Shown piece by piece: positions 1 through 6,565 of a DNA stretch of 7,911 nt. The notes under the pieces are model-generated. The model had not been told where the DNA came from. It saw only the letters and a list, made by a program, of their open reading frames with translations, and did not search any database. The position numbers and the translations under genes were made by a program. Positions within the stretch are counted from its first letter, which is position 1; each line of letters begins with the position of its first letter. The DNA is from Bacteroidales bacterium (GTDB lineage Bacteria > Bacteroidota > Bacteroidia > Bacteroidales > VadinHA17): NCBI GenBank assembly GCA_017882245.1, contig JADGPV010000092.1:1-7911 (forward strand), written 5' to 3'.

Positions 1-2946
1 GCGGTAATTGCCGGAGGCGAAGCCATGGCATCTTTTAATTATTATTCGGGGAGCCCCTTTTCCGAAAAGCAACAGGACTACCTGTGGCGTCATGTAAACA
101 ATGACCGCACATTCCTCAGGCAGATCATGGCCGGAAAGATAGCCACCCAGGCGACAGCATCCATTTACAGTCCGGTAATAGGCATTCAGCTCACCAGTGC
201 GCCTACTACATTCAGGCGCTCTTTCGGAAGTTACACACTTACGGATAAAACCGAGCCCAATTGGATCGTAGAGCTTTATGTAAACAATGTTCTTGTTGAC
301 TACGTTAAAGCCGATGCCTCAGGATTTTTCACCTTCGAAGTGCCTATCGTATATGGCAACACACAAGTCAAGCTCAGATTTTATGGCCCATGGGGGGAGG
401 AGCGGACGCGGGAACAGAACATAAGTATCCCTTATAATTTCCTGCCTCATAAGGAATTTGAATATACTGTAAGTGCCGGTGTAGTCGAGGACAGACAGTG
501 GAGCCGATTTTCGAGGGCAAGCGTAAGCTACGGGGCAACCCGGTTTCTCACTGTTGGAGGAGGTGCCGAATATCTTTCCTCAGTAACTTCCGGTCCGCTT
601 ATGCCTTTTTTGGATGCTTCACTAAGGATTACCAATAATCTCATTCTGTCAGGAGAGTACACATACGGAGTGAGGGCAAAGGGGACCCTGACGTACCGCC
701 TTCCTTCAAATATTCAGTTGGATCTCGATTATACATATTTTGACAGAAATCAAACAGCCATATCATATAATTACCTTGAGCAACGAAAGGCAGCTCTTTC
801 TCTTCCTATAAGGATAAAGAAATTTTCAGCCTATTCAAGGCTTTCATATAATCAGATCATTTTCCCGGGATCCAAATACTCTACTGCAGAGTGGTTACTT
901 ACAGGATCGGTGCTTGGAGTAAACGCCAATCTGACTACATTTGGCATTTTCACAGAACATTTCAGCCCGAACGTGTACAGCAACCTGTCGCTGGGGGTGC
1001 GACTGCCGGCGGGATTTGTGCTTTTGCCTCAGGTCCAGTACACCTATACAGGGCATGAGTTTCTTTCCGGCAAGGTCAGTCTCGAGAAGCGCATTTTTGA
1101 AAAAGGGTACATGAATGTATCTTATGAGCAGTACTTCGATAGCAAACTCAGGTTAGGCGAGGTGGGACTACGTTATGATTTCTCGTTCGCTCAGACCGGA
1201 GCTTCGGTAAGGCAAAGCAATAAACAGACAACATTTGTTCAGTATGCCAGGGGCAGTCTCATCAATGACGGGAAAACAGATTATCATAAGGCTGATAACC
1301 GAACCAATGTTGGCAGAGGCGGCATATCAATTGTGGCATTCCTCGACCTTAACGCCAACGGCATTCGCGATGCCGGAGAGCCTAAAGCAAACGGATTGAA
1401 CGTTCGTGCTAACGGCGGAAGGATTGAGAGAAGCGAAAAAGACACCATCATACATATCCTCGGTTTAGAGCCTTACGTGAAATACTTCCTCGAACTTGAC
1501 GAGGGCAGTTTTGACAATATCTCGTGGAGGATTGACAAAAAAACCATTGCAGTTATAACTGATGCAAACATGCTGAAGCTTATAGAGATACCGGTGCAGA
1601 TCAAGGGAGAGGCAGCCGGTACGGTGAACCTTGAAGATAACGGGGTGAAGTCAGGCCTCAGCCGCATTATCGTGAATTTCTATAACAGCGCCAATGCTCT
1701 TGCCGGCAGGGCGCTGACTGAAGAGAACGGCTATTTCAGTTACTTCGGACTGGCTCCTGGTGCCTATCATGTACGTATAGACACTGTACAGTTGAGAAAA
1801 CTTAAAATGACCCCCTCGCCCGACTCTCTGGTTTTCAATATAATGGCCAATATTGAAGGAGACTACGTTGAGGGCTTGGACTTCACGGTCAGAAAGACCG
1901 CCGTTCATCATGACAGTATCGCAGAACCTGTCGCGGCCGTTCCTGCAGTCAAAAAAGACACGTCATACCTTGTTGTTCATGAGGTGACCCGGGAGCTTGT
2001 AACGATCACTGAAGATTATTTCGCCGTTCAGTTCGGGGCCTTTAAAAACAAACTGTATGCTGAAATCATGAAGAAAAAGGTTGAGGCAGTCCTGGATAAG
2101 AATGTTGAGCTATTTGAAGAGGATGGTTTCTGGAAGGTTCGTATCACAGGCTTTGTTGACCGCGAAGAACTTAATAGATATATTCCGGTTATAAATGGAC
2201 AGGGCATTACAGAGATCTGGGTTATCACCAACAAGGCCGTCAGGAGTGACTGGATCACAAAGGCACGGGAGGATTCCCTGGCGCTGGTGAAAGAGACCAT
2301 TGAGGCAAAGAAAATCCCCGTCATCATCTCGGGTACAACCGTTCAGCTGGGGGCATTTAACAGCGAAGAGGAGACAACATCAATGACGGACAGGCTATTG
2401 GCTGCCTCAGAGAAACTGGTTACCATAAGGCAGGAGGAAGGTGTCTATAAAGTACAGATCACCGGCTTCGCTGACACGAATGAGGTAAGGGATTTCATTC
2501 CGTTACTAAAGAAGCATGGGTTTACAGACATCCTGGTGATACACGAGACAGAGACAGGGCTGGTGCCGGTTACAAAGAACATACAGGTTCAGCCTGAACA
2601 ACCGGTACAGGTTGAAGTGCCTGAACTTCCTGAAGAGAAGCAGGAGATCGTACCTGAGCAGCCCGCAGAACCTGAGGTAAAAATCGAAGAAATACCGCCA
2701 CCGGAGCCGATATTCATTTTGCAAGCAGGAAGTTTTTACAAGCTGTCGCAGGCAGAAAAGGCGAAGCGAAAGATTGAGAGTAAACTGAAACGTCCGGTTG
2801 AAATCGTACAGGAATGGGGAAGCTACAAGGTTATTATCCCGGGGTTCTATACCCGCGAGGAGACATATCCTTATTATCCTGAGCTTGCAGGACTGGGTTT
2901 CACTGATATCTTTGTCTATGAAAAACCACTGATTGACAGAAAGTAA
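1..2946 (+). CDS. Usher-like outer-membrane beta-barrel protein with three C-terminal SPOR domains (5' partial)
   Basis: Reading frame 1 is open from base 1, so the ATG at 25 is probably internal and the N-terminus lies upstream. Residue numbers here count from that ATG. Residues about 1-50 (for example SEKQQDYLW) and 50-145 (IGIQLTSAP, then a beta-rich stretch ending EYTVSAG) follow the order seen in chaperone-usher ushers: barrel entry, plug, then barrel. Residues about 145-410 are alternating aromatic/polar strands typical of an outer-membrane barrel. At 439-453 the FLDLNANGIRDAGEP segment resembles the calcium-loop motif of SdrD_B-like domains, and a second beta-sandwich follows at about 535-635. 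Three SPOR domains lie at about 664-735, 771-840 and 897-967, each with a QxGxF start and a KVxIxGF core. A Pro/Glu-rich linker (847-895) separates the last two. SPOR domains bind denuded peptidoglycan, so this tail should be periplasmic. I infer an outer-membrane secretion or assembly pore tied to the cell wall. The substrate is unknown. The barrel/usher assignment is by pattern; the SPOR calls are strong. Confidence 0.85.
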   Translation, partial: AVIAGGEAMASFNYYSGSPFSEKQQDYLWRHVNNDRTFLRQIMAGKIATQATASIYSPVIGIQLTSAPTTFRRSFGSYTLTDKTEPNWIVELYVNNVLVDYVKADASGFFTFEVPIVYGNTQVKLRFYGPWGEERTREQNISIPYNFLPHKEFEYTVSAGVVEDRQWSRFSRASVSYGATRFLTVGGGAEYLSSVTSGPLMPFLDASLRITNNLILSGEYTYGVRAKGTLTYRLPSNIQLDLDYTYFDRNQTAISYNYLEQRKAALSLPIRIKKFSAYSRLSYNQIIFPGSKYSTAEWLLTGSVLGVNANLTTFGIFTEHFSPNVYSNLSLGVRLPAGFVLLPQVQYTYTGHEFLSGKVSLEKRIFEKGYMNVSYEQYFDSKLRLGEVGLRYDFSFAQTGASVRQSNKQTTFVQYARGSLINDGKTDYHKADNRTNVGRGGISIVAFLDLNANGIRDAGEPKANGLNVRANGGRIERSEKDTIIHILGLEPYVKYFLELDEGSFDNISWRIDKKTIAVITDANMLKLIEIPVQIKGEAAGTVNLEDNGVKSGLSRIIVNFYNSANALAGRALTEENGYFSYFGLAPGAYHVRIDTVQLRKLKMTPSPDSLVFNIMANIEGDYVEGLDFTVRKTAVHHDSIAEPVAAVPAVKKDTSYLVVHEVTRELVTITEDYFAVQFGAFKNKLYAEIMKKKVEAVLDKNVELFEEDGFWKVRITGFVDREELNRYIPVINGQGITEIWVITNKAVRSDWITKAREDSLALVKETIEAKKIPVIISGTTVQLGAFNSEEETTSMTDRLLAASEKLVTIRQEEGVYKVQITGFADTNEVRDFIPLLKKHGFTDILVIHETETGLVPVTKNIQVQPEQPVQVEVPELPEEKQEIVPEQPAEPEVKIEEIPPPEPIFILQAGSFYKLSQAEKAKRKIESKLKRPVEIVQEWGSYKVIIPGFYTREETYPYYPELAGLGFTDIFVYEKPLIDRK
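2011..2931 (+). repeat. Three diverged SPOR-domain repeats within the usher-like protein
   Basis: Three protein-level repeats of about 70 residues share the same ordered landmarks. They open with VQFGAF, VQLGAF and LQAGSF. Mid-domain they carry WKVRITGF, YKVQITGF and YKVIIPGF. They close with GITEIWVI, GFTDILVI and GFTDIFVY. The repeats are clearly diverged at DNA level, so this is old domain duplication and not a recent tandem repeat. The first two are separated by about 35 charged residues and the last two by a longer Pro/Glu-rich linker. Confidence 0.8.
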
Positions 2947-2958
2947 AACCTGTGTTGA

Positions 2959-3801
2959 ATGAAATATGTTGGAGCACATATAAGCGCCTCGGGCGGAGTT
3001 GAAAATTCTCCTTTGAATGCACATGAAATAGGGGCAAAGGCCTTTGCCTTTTTCACAAAGAACCAGCGTCAATGGGTCGCTCCGCCGCTGTCAAAAAAAA
3101 GCATAGAGGCCTTCCGGGTTAACTGCGAAAAACTGGGATATAAACCTTTACAGATCCTCCCGCATGACAGTTATCTGATTAACCTGGGTAATCCTGACCC
3201 GGAGGGGCTTGGCAGGTCCAGATATTCATTCATTGACGAGATGAAACGATGCGAGCTGCTCGGGCTTGACAGGTTTAATTTTCATCCCGGCAGCCACCTC
3301 GGGAAAATTACTGAAGAACAGAGTCTTGATCTTATAGCCGAATCTGTCAACATCGCTCTTTCAAAGACAGCAGGGGTCACTGCGGTGATTGAAAACACAG
3401 CAGGACAGGGTACTAATCTTGGTTACAGGTTCGAACATCTTAAATATATTATTGACAAAGTAAATGACACGAGTAGGGTAGGAGTCTGCATTGATACCTG
3501 CCATGCTTTCACATCGGGCTATGACCTGTCAACCGCAGAAGGATTTAAGAAAGTCTTTTCCGAGTTTGAGAGAGTAGTTGGATTTAAGTACCTGAAAGGT
3601 ATGCATCTCAATGGATCCAAAAAAGCCCTTGGCACAAGGGTTGACCGTCATGACAACCTTCACAGGGGTGAGCTCAAAGATGAGGTTTTCAGCCTTATAA
3701 TGAACGACGCCCGCTTTGATGATATGCCGCTGATCCTTGAGACGCCGGAAGAAGCACTTTGGCCGGAAGAGATAAAATACCTGTATTCACTTCAGAAATA
3801 A
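2959..3801 (+). CDS. nfo: Endonuclease IV (deoxyribonuclease IV, AP endonuclease)
   Basis: This 280-residue protein is a full-length endonuclease IV (E. coli Nfo has 285). The enzyme cleaves DNA 5' to abasic sites in base-excision repair, using a trinuclear zinc centre in a TIM barrel. All nine metal ligands fall at their E. coli positions: H69, H109, E145, D179, H182, H216, D229, H231 and E261. The DNA-intercalating residues R37, Y72 and L73 are also present. Signature stretches include HISASGG near the N-terminus, NFHPGSHLG, ENTAGQG, CIDTCHAF and VDRHDN. Two small oddities are HLNGSK, where HLNDSK or HLNDAK is usual, and the segment after H231 (NLHRGEL), which lacks the usual glycine-rich GxGxIG pattern. 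The ATG start gives the conserved MKYVGAHISA N-terminus. It sits 12 bases after the usher-like gene, so co-transcription is possible, though the functions look unrelated. No Shine-Dalgarno sequence is visible. Confidence 0.97.
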   Translation: MKYVGAHISASGGVENSPLNAHEIGAKAFAFFTKNQRQWVAPPLSKKSIEAFRVNCEKLGYKPLQILPHDSYLINLGNPDPEGLGRSRYSFIDEMKRCELLGLDRFNFHPGSHLGKITEEQSLDLIAESVNIALSKTAGVTAVIENTAGQGTNLGYRFEHLKYIIDKVNDTSRVGVCIDTCHAFTSGYDLSTAEGFKKVFSEFERVVGFKYLKGMHLNGSKKALGTRVDRHDNLHRGELKDEVFSLIMNDARFDDMPLILETPEEALWPEEIKYLYSLQK

Positions 3802-3807
3802 AACAAG

Positions 3808-4236
3808 TCAGTCCCACACAAACCGCCACGATCCGTCAGGCTGCCGCTTCCAAACTGTGTGAAAAACGCCGTGAGATTCGGTCATGTTTCCGGTGCTGTC
3901 AGGAACAGAGTGTGTGTATTTACCCCAGGTATAGCCAAGATCACCAGATACATCAACAAAATCAGGGGCCCATTGAAGTTTAGTGCCCGGCGTAAGGTTT
4001 TTTTCATAATAATCCCTGATAGCTTCACGGCCTTTGATGATCTTTCCTCCGCGTCCGATCACGGCGCTGTCTGATGCATACTTATAGAATGCGGCAGCAA
4101 CGCCGGCTTCATCAGCCATCTTCGCAAATTCGAGCTCTGTCTGGATGATGCGGGCCTTCTGTTTTTCCGTATCCTTTACCGACGGAGAAGAGCACGCGGT
4201 TGCCATAATCACAGTAAATATTACCAGGTGTTTCAT
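3808..4236 (-). CDS. Small NTF2-like (DUF4440/SnoaL-like) putative lipoprotein
   Basis: The 142-residue product begins with a short hydrophobic signal (residues 4-14) followed by ATAC, which acts as a lipobox with C15 as the likely lipidated cysteine. The -3 position is Ala instead of the favoured Leu, so the lipobox is slightly weak. Residues about 28-142 look like a single NTF2-like cone fold of the DUF4440/SnoaL-like type: a helical start (ELEFAKMADEAG), YASDSAVI, GREAIRDYY, then antiparallel strands ending in the characteristic WRFVWD. Such proteins bind small ligands or act as minor enzymes, and the family does not fix a function. The gene lies 59 bases downstream of the flavin reductase gene on the same strand and may share its transcript. 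Its stop codon is six bases from the nfo stop, in convergent orientation. An envelope location is inferred from the signal. Confidence 0.85.
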   Translation of the reverse strand: MKHLVIFTVIMATACSSPSVKDTEKQKARIIQTELEFAKMADEAGVAAAFYKYASDSAVIGRGGKIIKGREAIRDYYEKNLTPGTKLQWAPDFVDVSGDLGYTWGKYTHSVPDSTGNMTESHGVFHTVWKRQPDGSWRFVWD

Positions 4237-4295
4237 AGCTAATATGTTTTATTTCAATTATATGAGTTGTGGTACGGTTGCCAGATTCCGGGCGC

Positions 4296-4814
4296 TTATT
4301 TTGCCCATACACGGGCAATCTCAGCGATGTACATTTTGTGAAAGCCCCCCTTGGTGCTGTAGTGGATTCTGACAGGGTCACCGTCAATGAAATCATTCCT
4401 GCTGAGGGTATAAGCATAGAGTTTATGGCACTCAAGTACCAGCCTGGCCTCTCTGAATGACGGCAAGCCAAGCTCCGTGAAATGCGGCGTTAATCCTGCC
4501 TCAGCAACCTTATCACAATCCCTCCCGCTCTTTGATCCGCATAAATTAAGTGCGTCCCGGCAGGTTTCGTCGAAAAAGGAAAGAGTAAATCCGTCGGAGC
4601 TTTCCATAAATTGATATGTATACCTTTCCGGACGGACAAAAACAAATACAACCGGCTTGTTCCACAGGTAACCCATGCCGCCCCAGTTGGCTGTCATGGT
4701 ATTGAATTTCTGCTTATCCCCTGCGGTAACAAGCATCCAGTCAGAAGCTATTTTTTTTATCAGGTTGCCTTCAATGGAAGCGGGTTCTATCTGTCTGTAT
4801 TTTAAACTTTTCAT
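4296..4814 (-). CDS. Flavin reductase family protein (FMN-binding split barrel)
   Basis: This 172-residue soluble protein has the pattern of the flavin reductase-like, FMN-binding split-barrel family. The flavin-binding region is at residues 38-54 (NTMTANWGG, then YLWNKP), followed by VRPERYTYQF at 60-69 and FTLSFFDE at 76-83. The family segment CGSKSGRDCDK is at 92-102, and the remainder (GLTP, RLVLECHKLYAY) completes the barrel. Members reduce FMN or FAD with NAD(P)H or simply bind FMN; the real substrate of this branch is not known to me. The start at 4814 gives the usual N-terminal lead (MKSLKYRQIEP) before the first strand. The length matches the family, and there is no signal peptide. 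It is divergent from the lipid operon and is followed by the NTF2-like lipoprotein gene. Sequence pattern makes the family call strong; the physiological role stays open. Confidence 0.92.
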   Translation of the reverse strand: MKSLKYRQIEPASIEGNLIKKIASDWMLVTAGDKQKFNTMTANWGGMGYLWNKPVVFVFVRPERYTYQFMESSDGFTLSFFDETCRDALNLCGSKSGRDCDKVAEAGLTPHFTELGLPSFREARLVLECHKLYAYTLSRNDFIDGDPVRIHYSTKGGFHKMYIAEIARVWAK

Positions 4815-4952
4815 GGTTTAATACGATTTTGTATTTACCTTTATTCTGAGGCAAAGGGTTCAGAAATGAAATCCGACACCAAATTATTCCTTTTTATTTA
4901 AAAGTTGTTATCTGGATTGGGCTATAGAATATTGTTATTTTTGAAATCTGCT
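4815..4952. promoter_or_regulatory. Divergent intergenic region between flavin reductase gene and lipid operon
   Basis: This AT-rich 138-base gap separates two divergently transcribed genes and should hold both promoters. I see no convincing inverted repeat or riboswitch-like structure in it. On the minus strand a TTTG (rc of 4852-4855) lies 18 bases before a weak TACAAAAT box, a poor match to the Bacteroidetes consensus. On the plus strand a better -7 candidate sits at 4936-4943. Confidence 0.5.
4936..4943 (+). promoter_or_regulatory. Candidate Bacteroidetes -7 box (TATTTTTG) for the lipid operon
   Basis: TATTTTTG matches the Bacteroidetes primary sigma factor -7 consensus TAnnTTTG exactly. 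A TTG at 4917-4919 is the nearest -33-like element, but its spacing of 16 bases is shorter than the usual 19-21. Transcription would start only a few bases before the ATG at 4953, giving a very short leader. In AT-rich DNA such a box can occur by chance, so this is tentative. Confidence 0.3.
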
Positions 4953-5822
4953 ATGAAGGTAATCAAGGCAAAGGACTTTGAGGTTCTCTCTCCTCTGTTC
5001 AGAGGAGAAAGAGGACATCGCCGTGCTGATTTTATCATGCATTTACTGGCAATTGACAGAGTAAACCAGGTATATGATAATTCAGGTGCCTGCACCGGAA
5101 CTGAATTCACGTCAAGACTGTTGAATGACCTGGGCGTAAAATATGTTGTTGGCAATGCGGAACGATTAAAACTGTTGCCTGAAGGACCATTTATCACTGT
5201 ATCAAATCATCCTTATGGCGGACTTGACGGAATTATATCAATAGATCTGATAGCCTCAATACGAGCCGATTACAAGTTCATGGTCAATAAAATGATATCT
5301 CTGGTAAAAACACTGGAGGATAATTTGATTTCTGTCACGCCGGCGGGCAATAAAAAAGACGGCTTGACCGGTACGAGCATCAGGGGTATACGTGAAATAC
5401 TGGAACATTTACATAATGGCCATCCGGCAGGATTTTTCCCTTCCGGTGCCGTTTCGGATTTCAGCCTGAGAGGCCTATGCATAAGAGACCGCCAATGGCA
5501 GCAAGGCATTCTTCATTTGATTCGTTCAGTAAAAGTCCCGATCCTGCCAATGCGCTTTTTTGACAGAAACTCCTCGTTCTTTTACTTTCTGGGTCTTATT
5601 AACTGGAGAATCCGGGCGCTAAGACTGCCGTACGAAGTGTTTAATAAAAGAGACCGGGAGCTTCGTATGGGGATCGGTAACATCATCTCTGTTGAGGAGC
5701 AGAAACAATTTACTGACATTGCTGCCCTGGGGTCTTTTTTGCGGAAATCAGTCTATGAAATGCCAGTGCCCGACTCATATATACCAAGAAAAATGCTTAA
5801 TCTTGGAATGAATAAGTCTTGA
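4953..5822 (+). CDS. PlsC-type lysophospholipid acyltransferase, hemolysin-like branch
   Basis: The 289-residue product is a glycerolipid-type acyltransferase that would transfer an acyl chain from acyl-ACP or acyl-CoA to a lipid hydroxyl at the inner membrane. The catalytic block is SNHPYGGLDG with H86 and D92. The spacing is HX5D, not the usual HX4D. Block III is FFPSGAVSD (about 161-169), in the place of the classical FPEGTRS. DRQWQQG follows, then VPILPMRFFDRNSSFFYFLG as the block IV region. From memory this layout is typical of the hemolysin-like branch that includes OlsA-like and Bacteroides glycine-lipid O-acyltransferases. I chose ATG 4953. The frame is open upstream to a TTG at 4905, but those 16 extra residues look non-family and would overlap the candidate promoter. 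The next gene starts seven bases after the stop, pointing to an operon. The exact acceptor lipid cannot be told from sequence. Confidence 0.88.
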   Translation: MKVIKAKDFEVLSPLFRGERGHRRADFIMHLLAIDRVNQVYDNSGACTGTEFTSRLLNDLGVKYVVGNAERLKLLPEGPFITVSNHPYGGLDGIISIDLIASIRADYKFMVNKMISLVKTLEDNLISVTPAGNKKDGLTGTSIRGIREILEHLHNGHPAGFFPSGAVSDFSLRGLCIRDRQWQQGILHLIRSVKVPILPMRFFDRNSSFFYFLGLINWRIRALRLPYEVFNKRDRELRMGIGNIISVEEQKQFTDIAALGSFLRKSVYEMPVPDSYIPRKMLNLGMNKS

Positions 5823-5829
5823 TGAAATT

Positions 5830-6543
5830 ATGAAGAATAAGATTCATGAAAAAACAATAAGGGCACTGAGAAAAAAAGAGGTAATAAAATCTGTTTTCAA
5901 GGACAGAGCAAGGACAAACCTGCTGAGAAAATATGAACAGGAGGCTATAGCTTATCTGGTTCAGCACATGCCCCGGTTTATTACGTCAAATATCCTGACG
6001 GGTATCGGCTTTTTCGGGAATATTATAGTTGCTGCAAGCTTCATCCTGGCAGCTTATTTTAGCAAAACGTATCTTTTACTTGGCCTCCTCGGCTTTATTA
6101 TAAGCTGGTTTGGCGATTCCCTGGATGGCAGACTTGCCTATTTCCGGAATAAACCCAGGAAGAATTATGGCTTTGCGCTTGATATTACAATTGACTGGAT
6201 AAGCATAATCATTATAGGTTATGGCTATATTATTTATGCCGAAGGAATCTGGGAGCTTTTCGGTTTTGGTTTCGTTGTCATGTACGGATGGGAAATGATT
6301 ATTGCCCTGATGAGATACAGGATCACGGGAATGTATTCAATCGATTCTGGTATATTCGGTCCCACAGAAGTAAGGATTGGTATAGGGGCAAGTATGGTGG
6401 CTGAAGTTCTTCTGCCCGGCTCTCTTAAGTATTCTGCAAGCGTTGTTGTTATAATTCTGTTTTTTGTCAATATTGGAGATACAAGAAACTTGTTGCGTGT
6501 CGCTGATGAGATTGATAAAAAAGAGATTAAAGACAAATCATAG
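5830..6543 (+). CDS. CDP-alcohol phosphatidyltransferase family integral membrane protein
   Basis: This 237-residue membrane protein carries the CDP-alcohol phosphotransferase signature: D96-x2-D99-G100-x2-A103, then G114-x3-D118-x3-D122. The four aspartates bind the metal ions and activate the CDP-linked substrate. The position that is Arg in the textbook motif (AR) is Tyr104 here. Family members join a CDP-activated lipid or alcohol to an alcohol such as glycerol phosphate, inositol phosphate or serine, with loss of CMP. Roughly six hydrophobic segments are visible, at about 56-77, 81-96, 119-138, 139-160, 180-196 and 200-216. About 50 charged N-terminal residues precede the first and are probably cytoplasmic. 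The HMPRFITSNILTGIGF lead-in is typical of the family just before helix 1. It lies seven bases after the acyltransferase gene and 22 before the GNAT-like gene, consistent with a shared lipid pathway. The head group cannot be assigned. Confidence 0.9.
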   Translation: MKNKIHEKTIRALRKKEVIKSVFKDRARTNLLRKYEQEAIAYLVQHMPRFITSNILTGIGFFGNIIVAASFILAAYFSKTYLLLGLLGFIISWFGDSLDGRLAYFRNKPRKNYGFALDITIDWISIIIIGYGYIIYAEGIWELFGFGFVVMYGWEMIIALMRYRITGMYSIDSGIFGPTEVRIGIGASMVAEVLLPGSLKYSASVVVIILFFVNIGDTRNLLRVADEIDKKEIKDKS

Positions 6544-6565
6544 GTTATCTTTGTCACCTGCCAAA

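Noticed and set aside
2506..3072. Minus-strand open frame of 188 codons overlapping the usher-like gene end and nfo start
   Set aside because: It is antisense to two well-supported genes, its translation is rich in Leu, Phe, Arg and Cys without any recognisable domain, and it spans a gene junction. It is a frame shadow.
3093..3100. Run of eight A within nfo, with a similar run of eight T at 4751-4758 in the flavin reductase gene, as possible slippage or phase-variation tracts
   Set aside because: Both encode Lys-containing positions in intact, full-length genes, and runs of eight A/T are expected by chance in such DNA. Neither gene is a typical phase-variable surface gene.
4237..4295. Separate promoter for the NTF2-like lipoprotein gene (TATAATTG on the minus strand)
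   Set aside because: The box has one mismatch to TAnnTTTG and there is no -33 element at the right distance. Co-transcription with the flavin reductase gene is as likely.
4112..4471. Minus-strand open frame of 119 codons between the flavin reductase and lipoprotein genes
   Set aside because: It overlaps both real genes on the same strand in another frame, and the translation shows no domain pattern.
4905..4952. TTG start extending the PlsC-type protein by 16 residues
   Set aside because: The extra residues do not resemble family N-termini, TTG starts are rare, and the best promoter-like box lies inside this stretch. ATG 4953 is preferred.
6464..6565. Upstream ATG extending the GNAT-like protein by 34 residues
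   Set aside because: It would overlap the CDP-alcohol phosphatidyltransferase gene by 80 bases, and the added residues are a frame shadow of that gene's C-terminus. The family-like sequence begins at about 6575.
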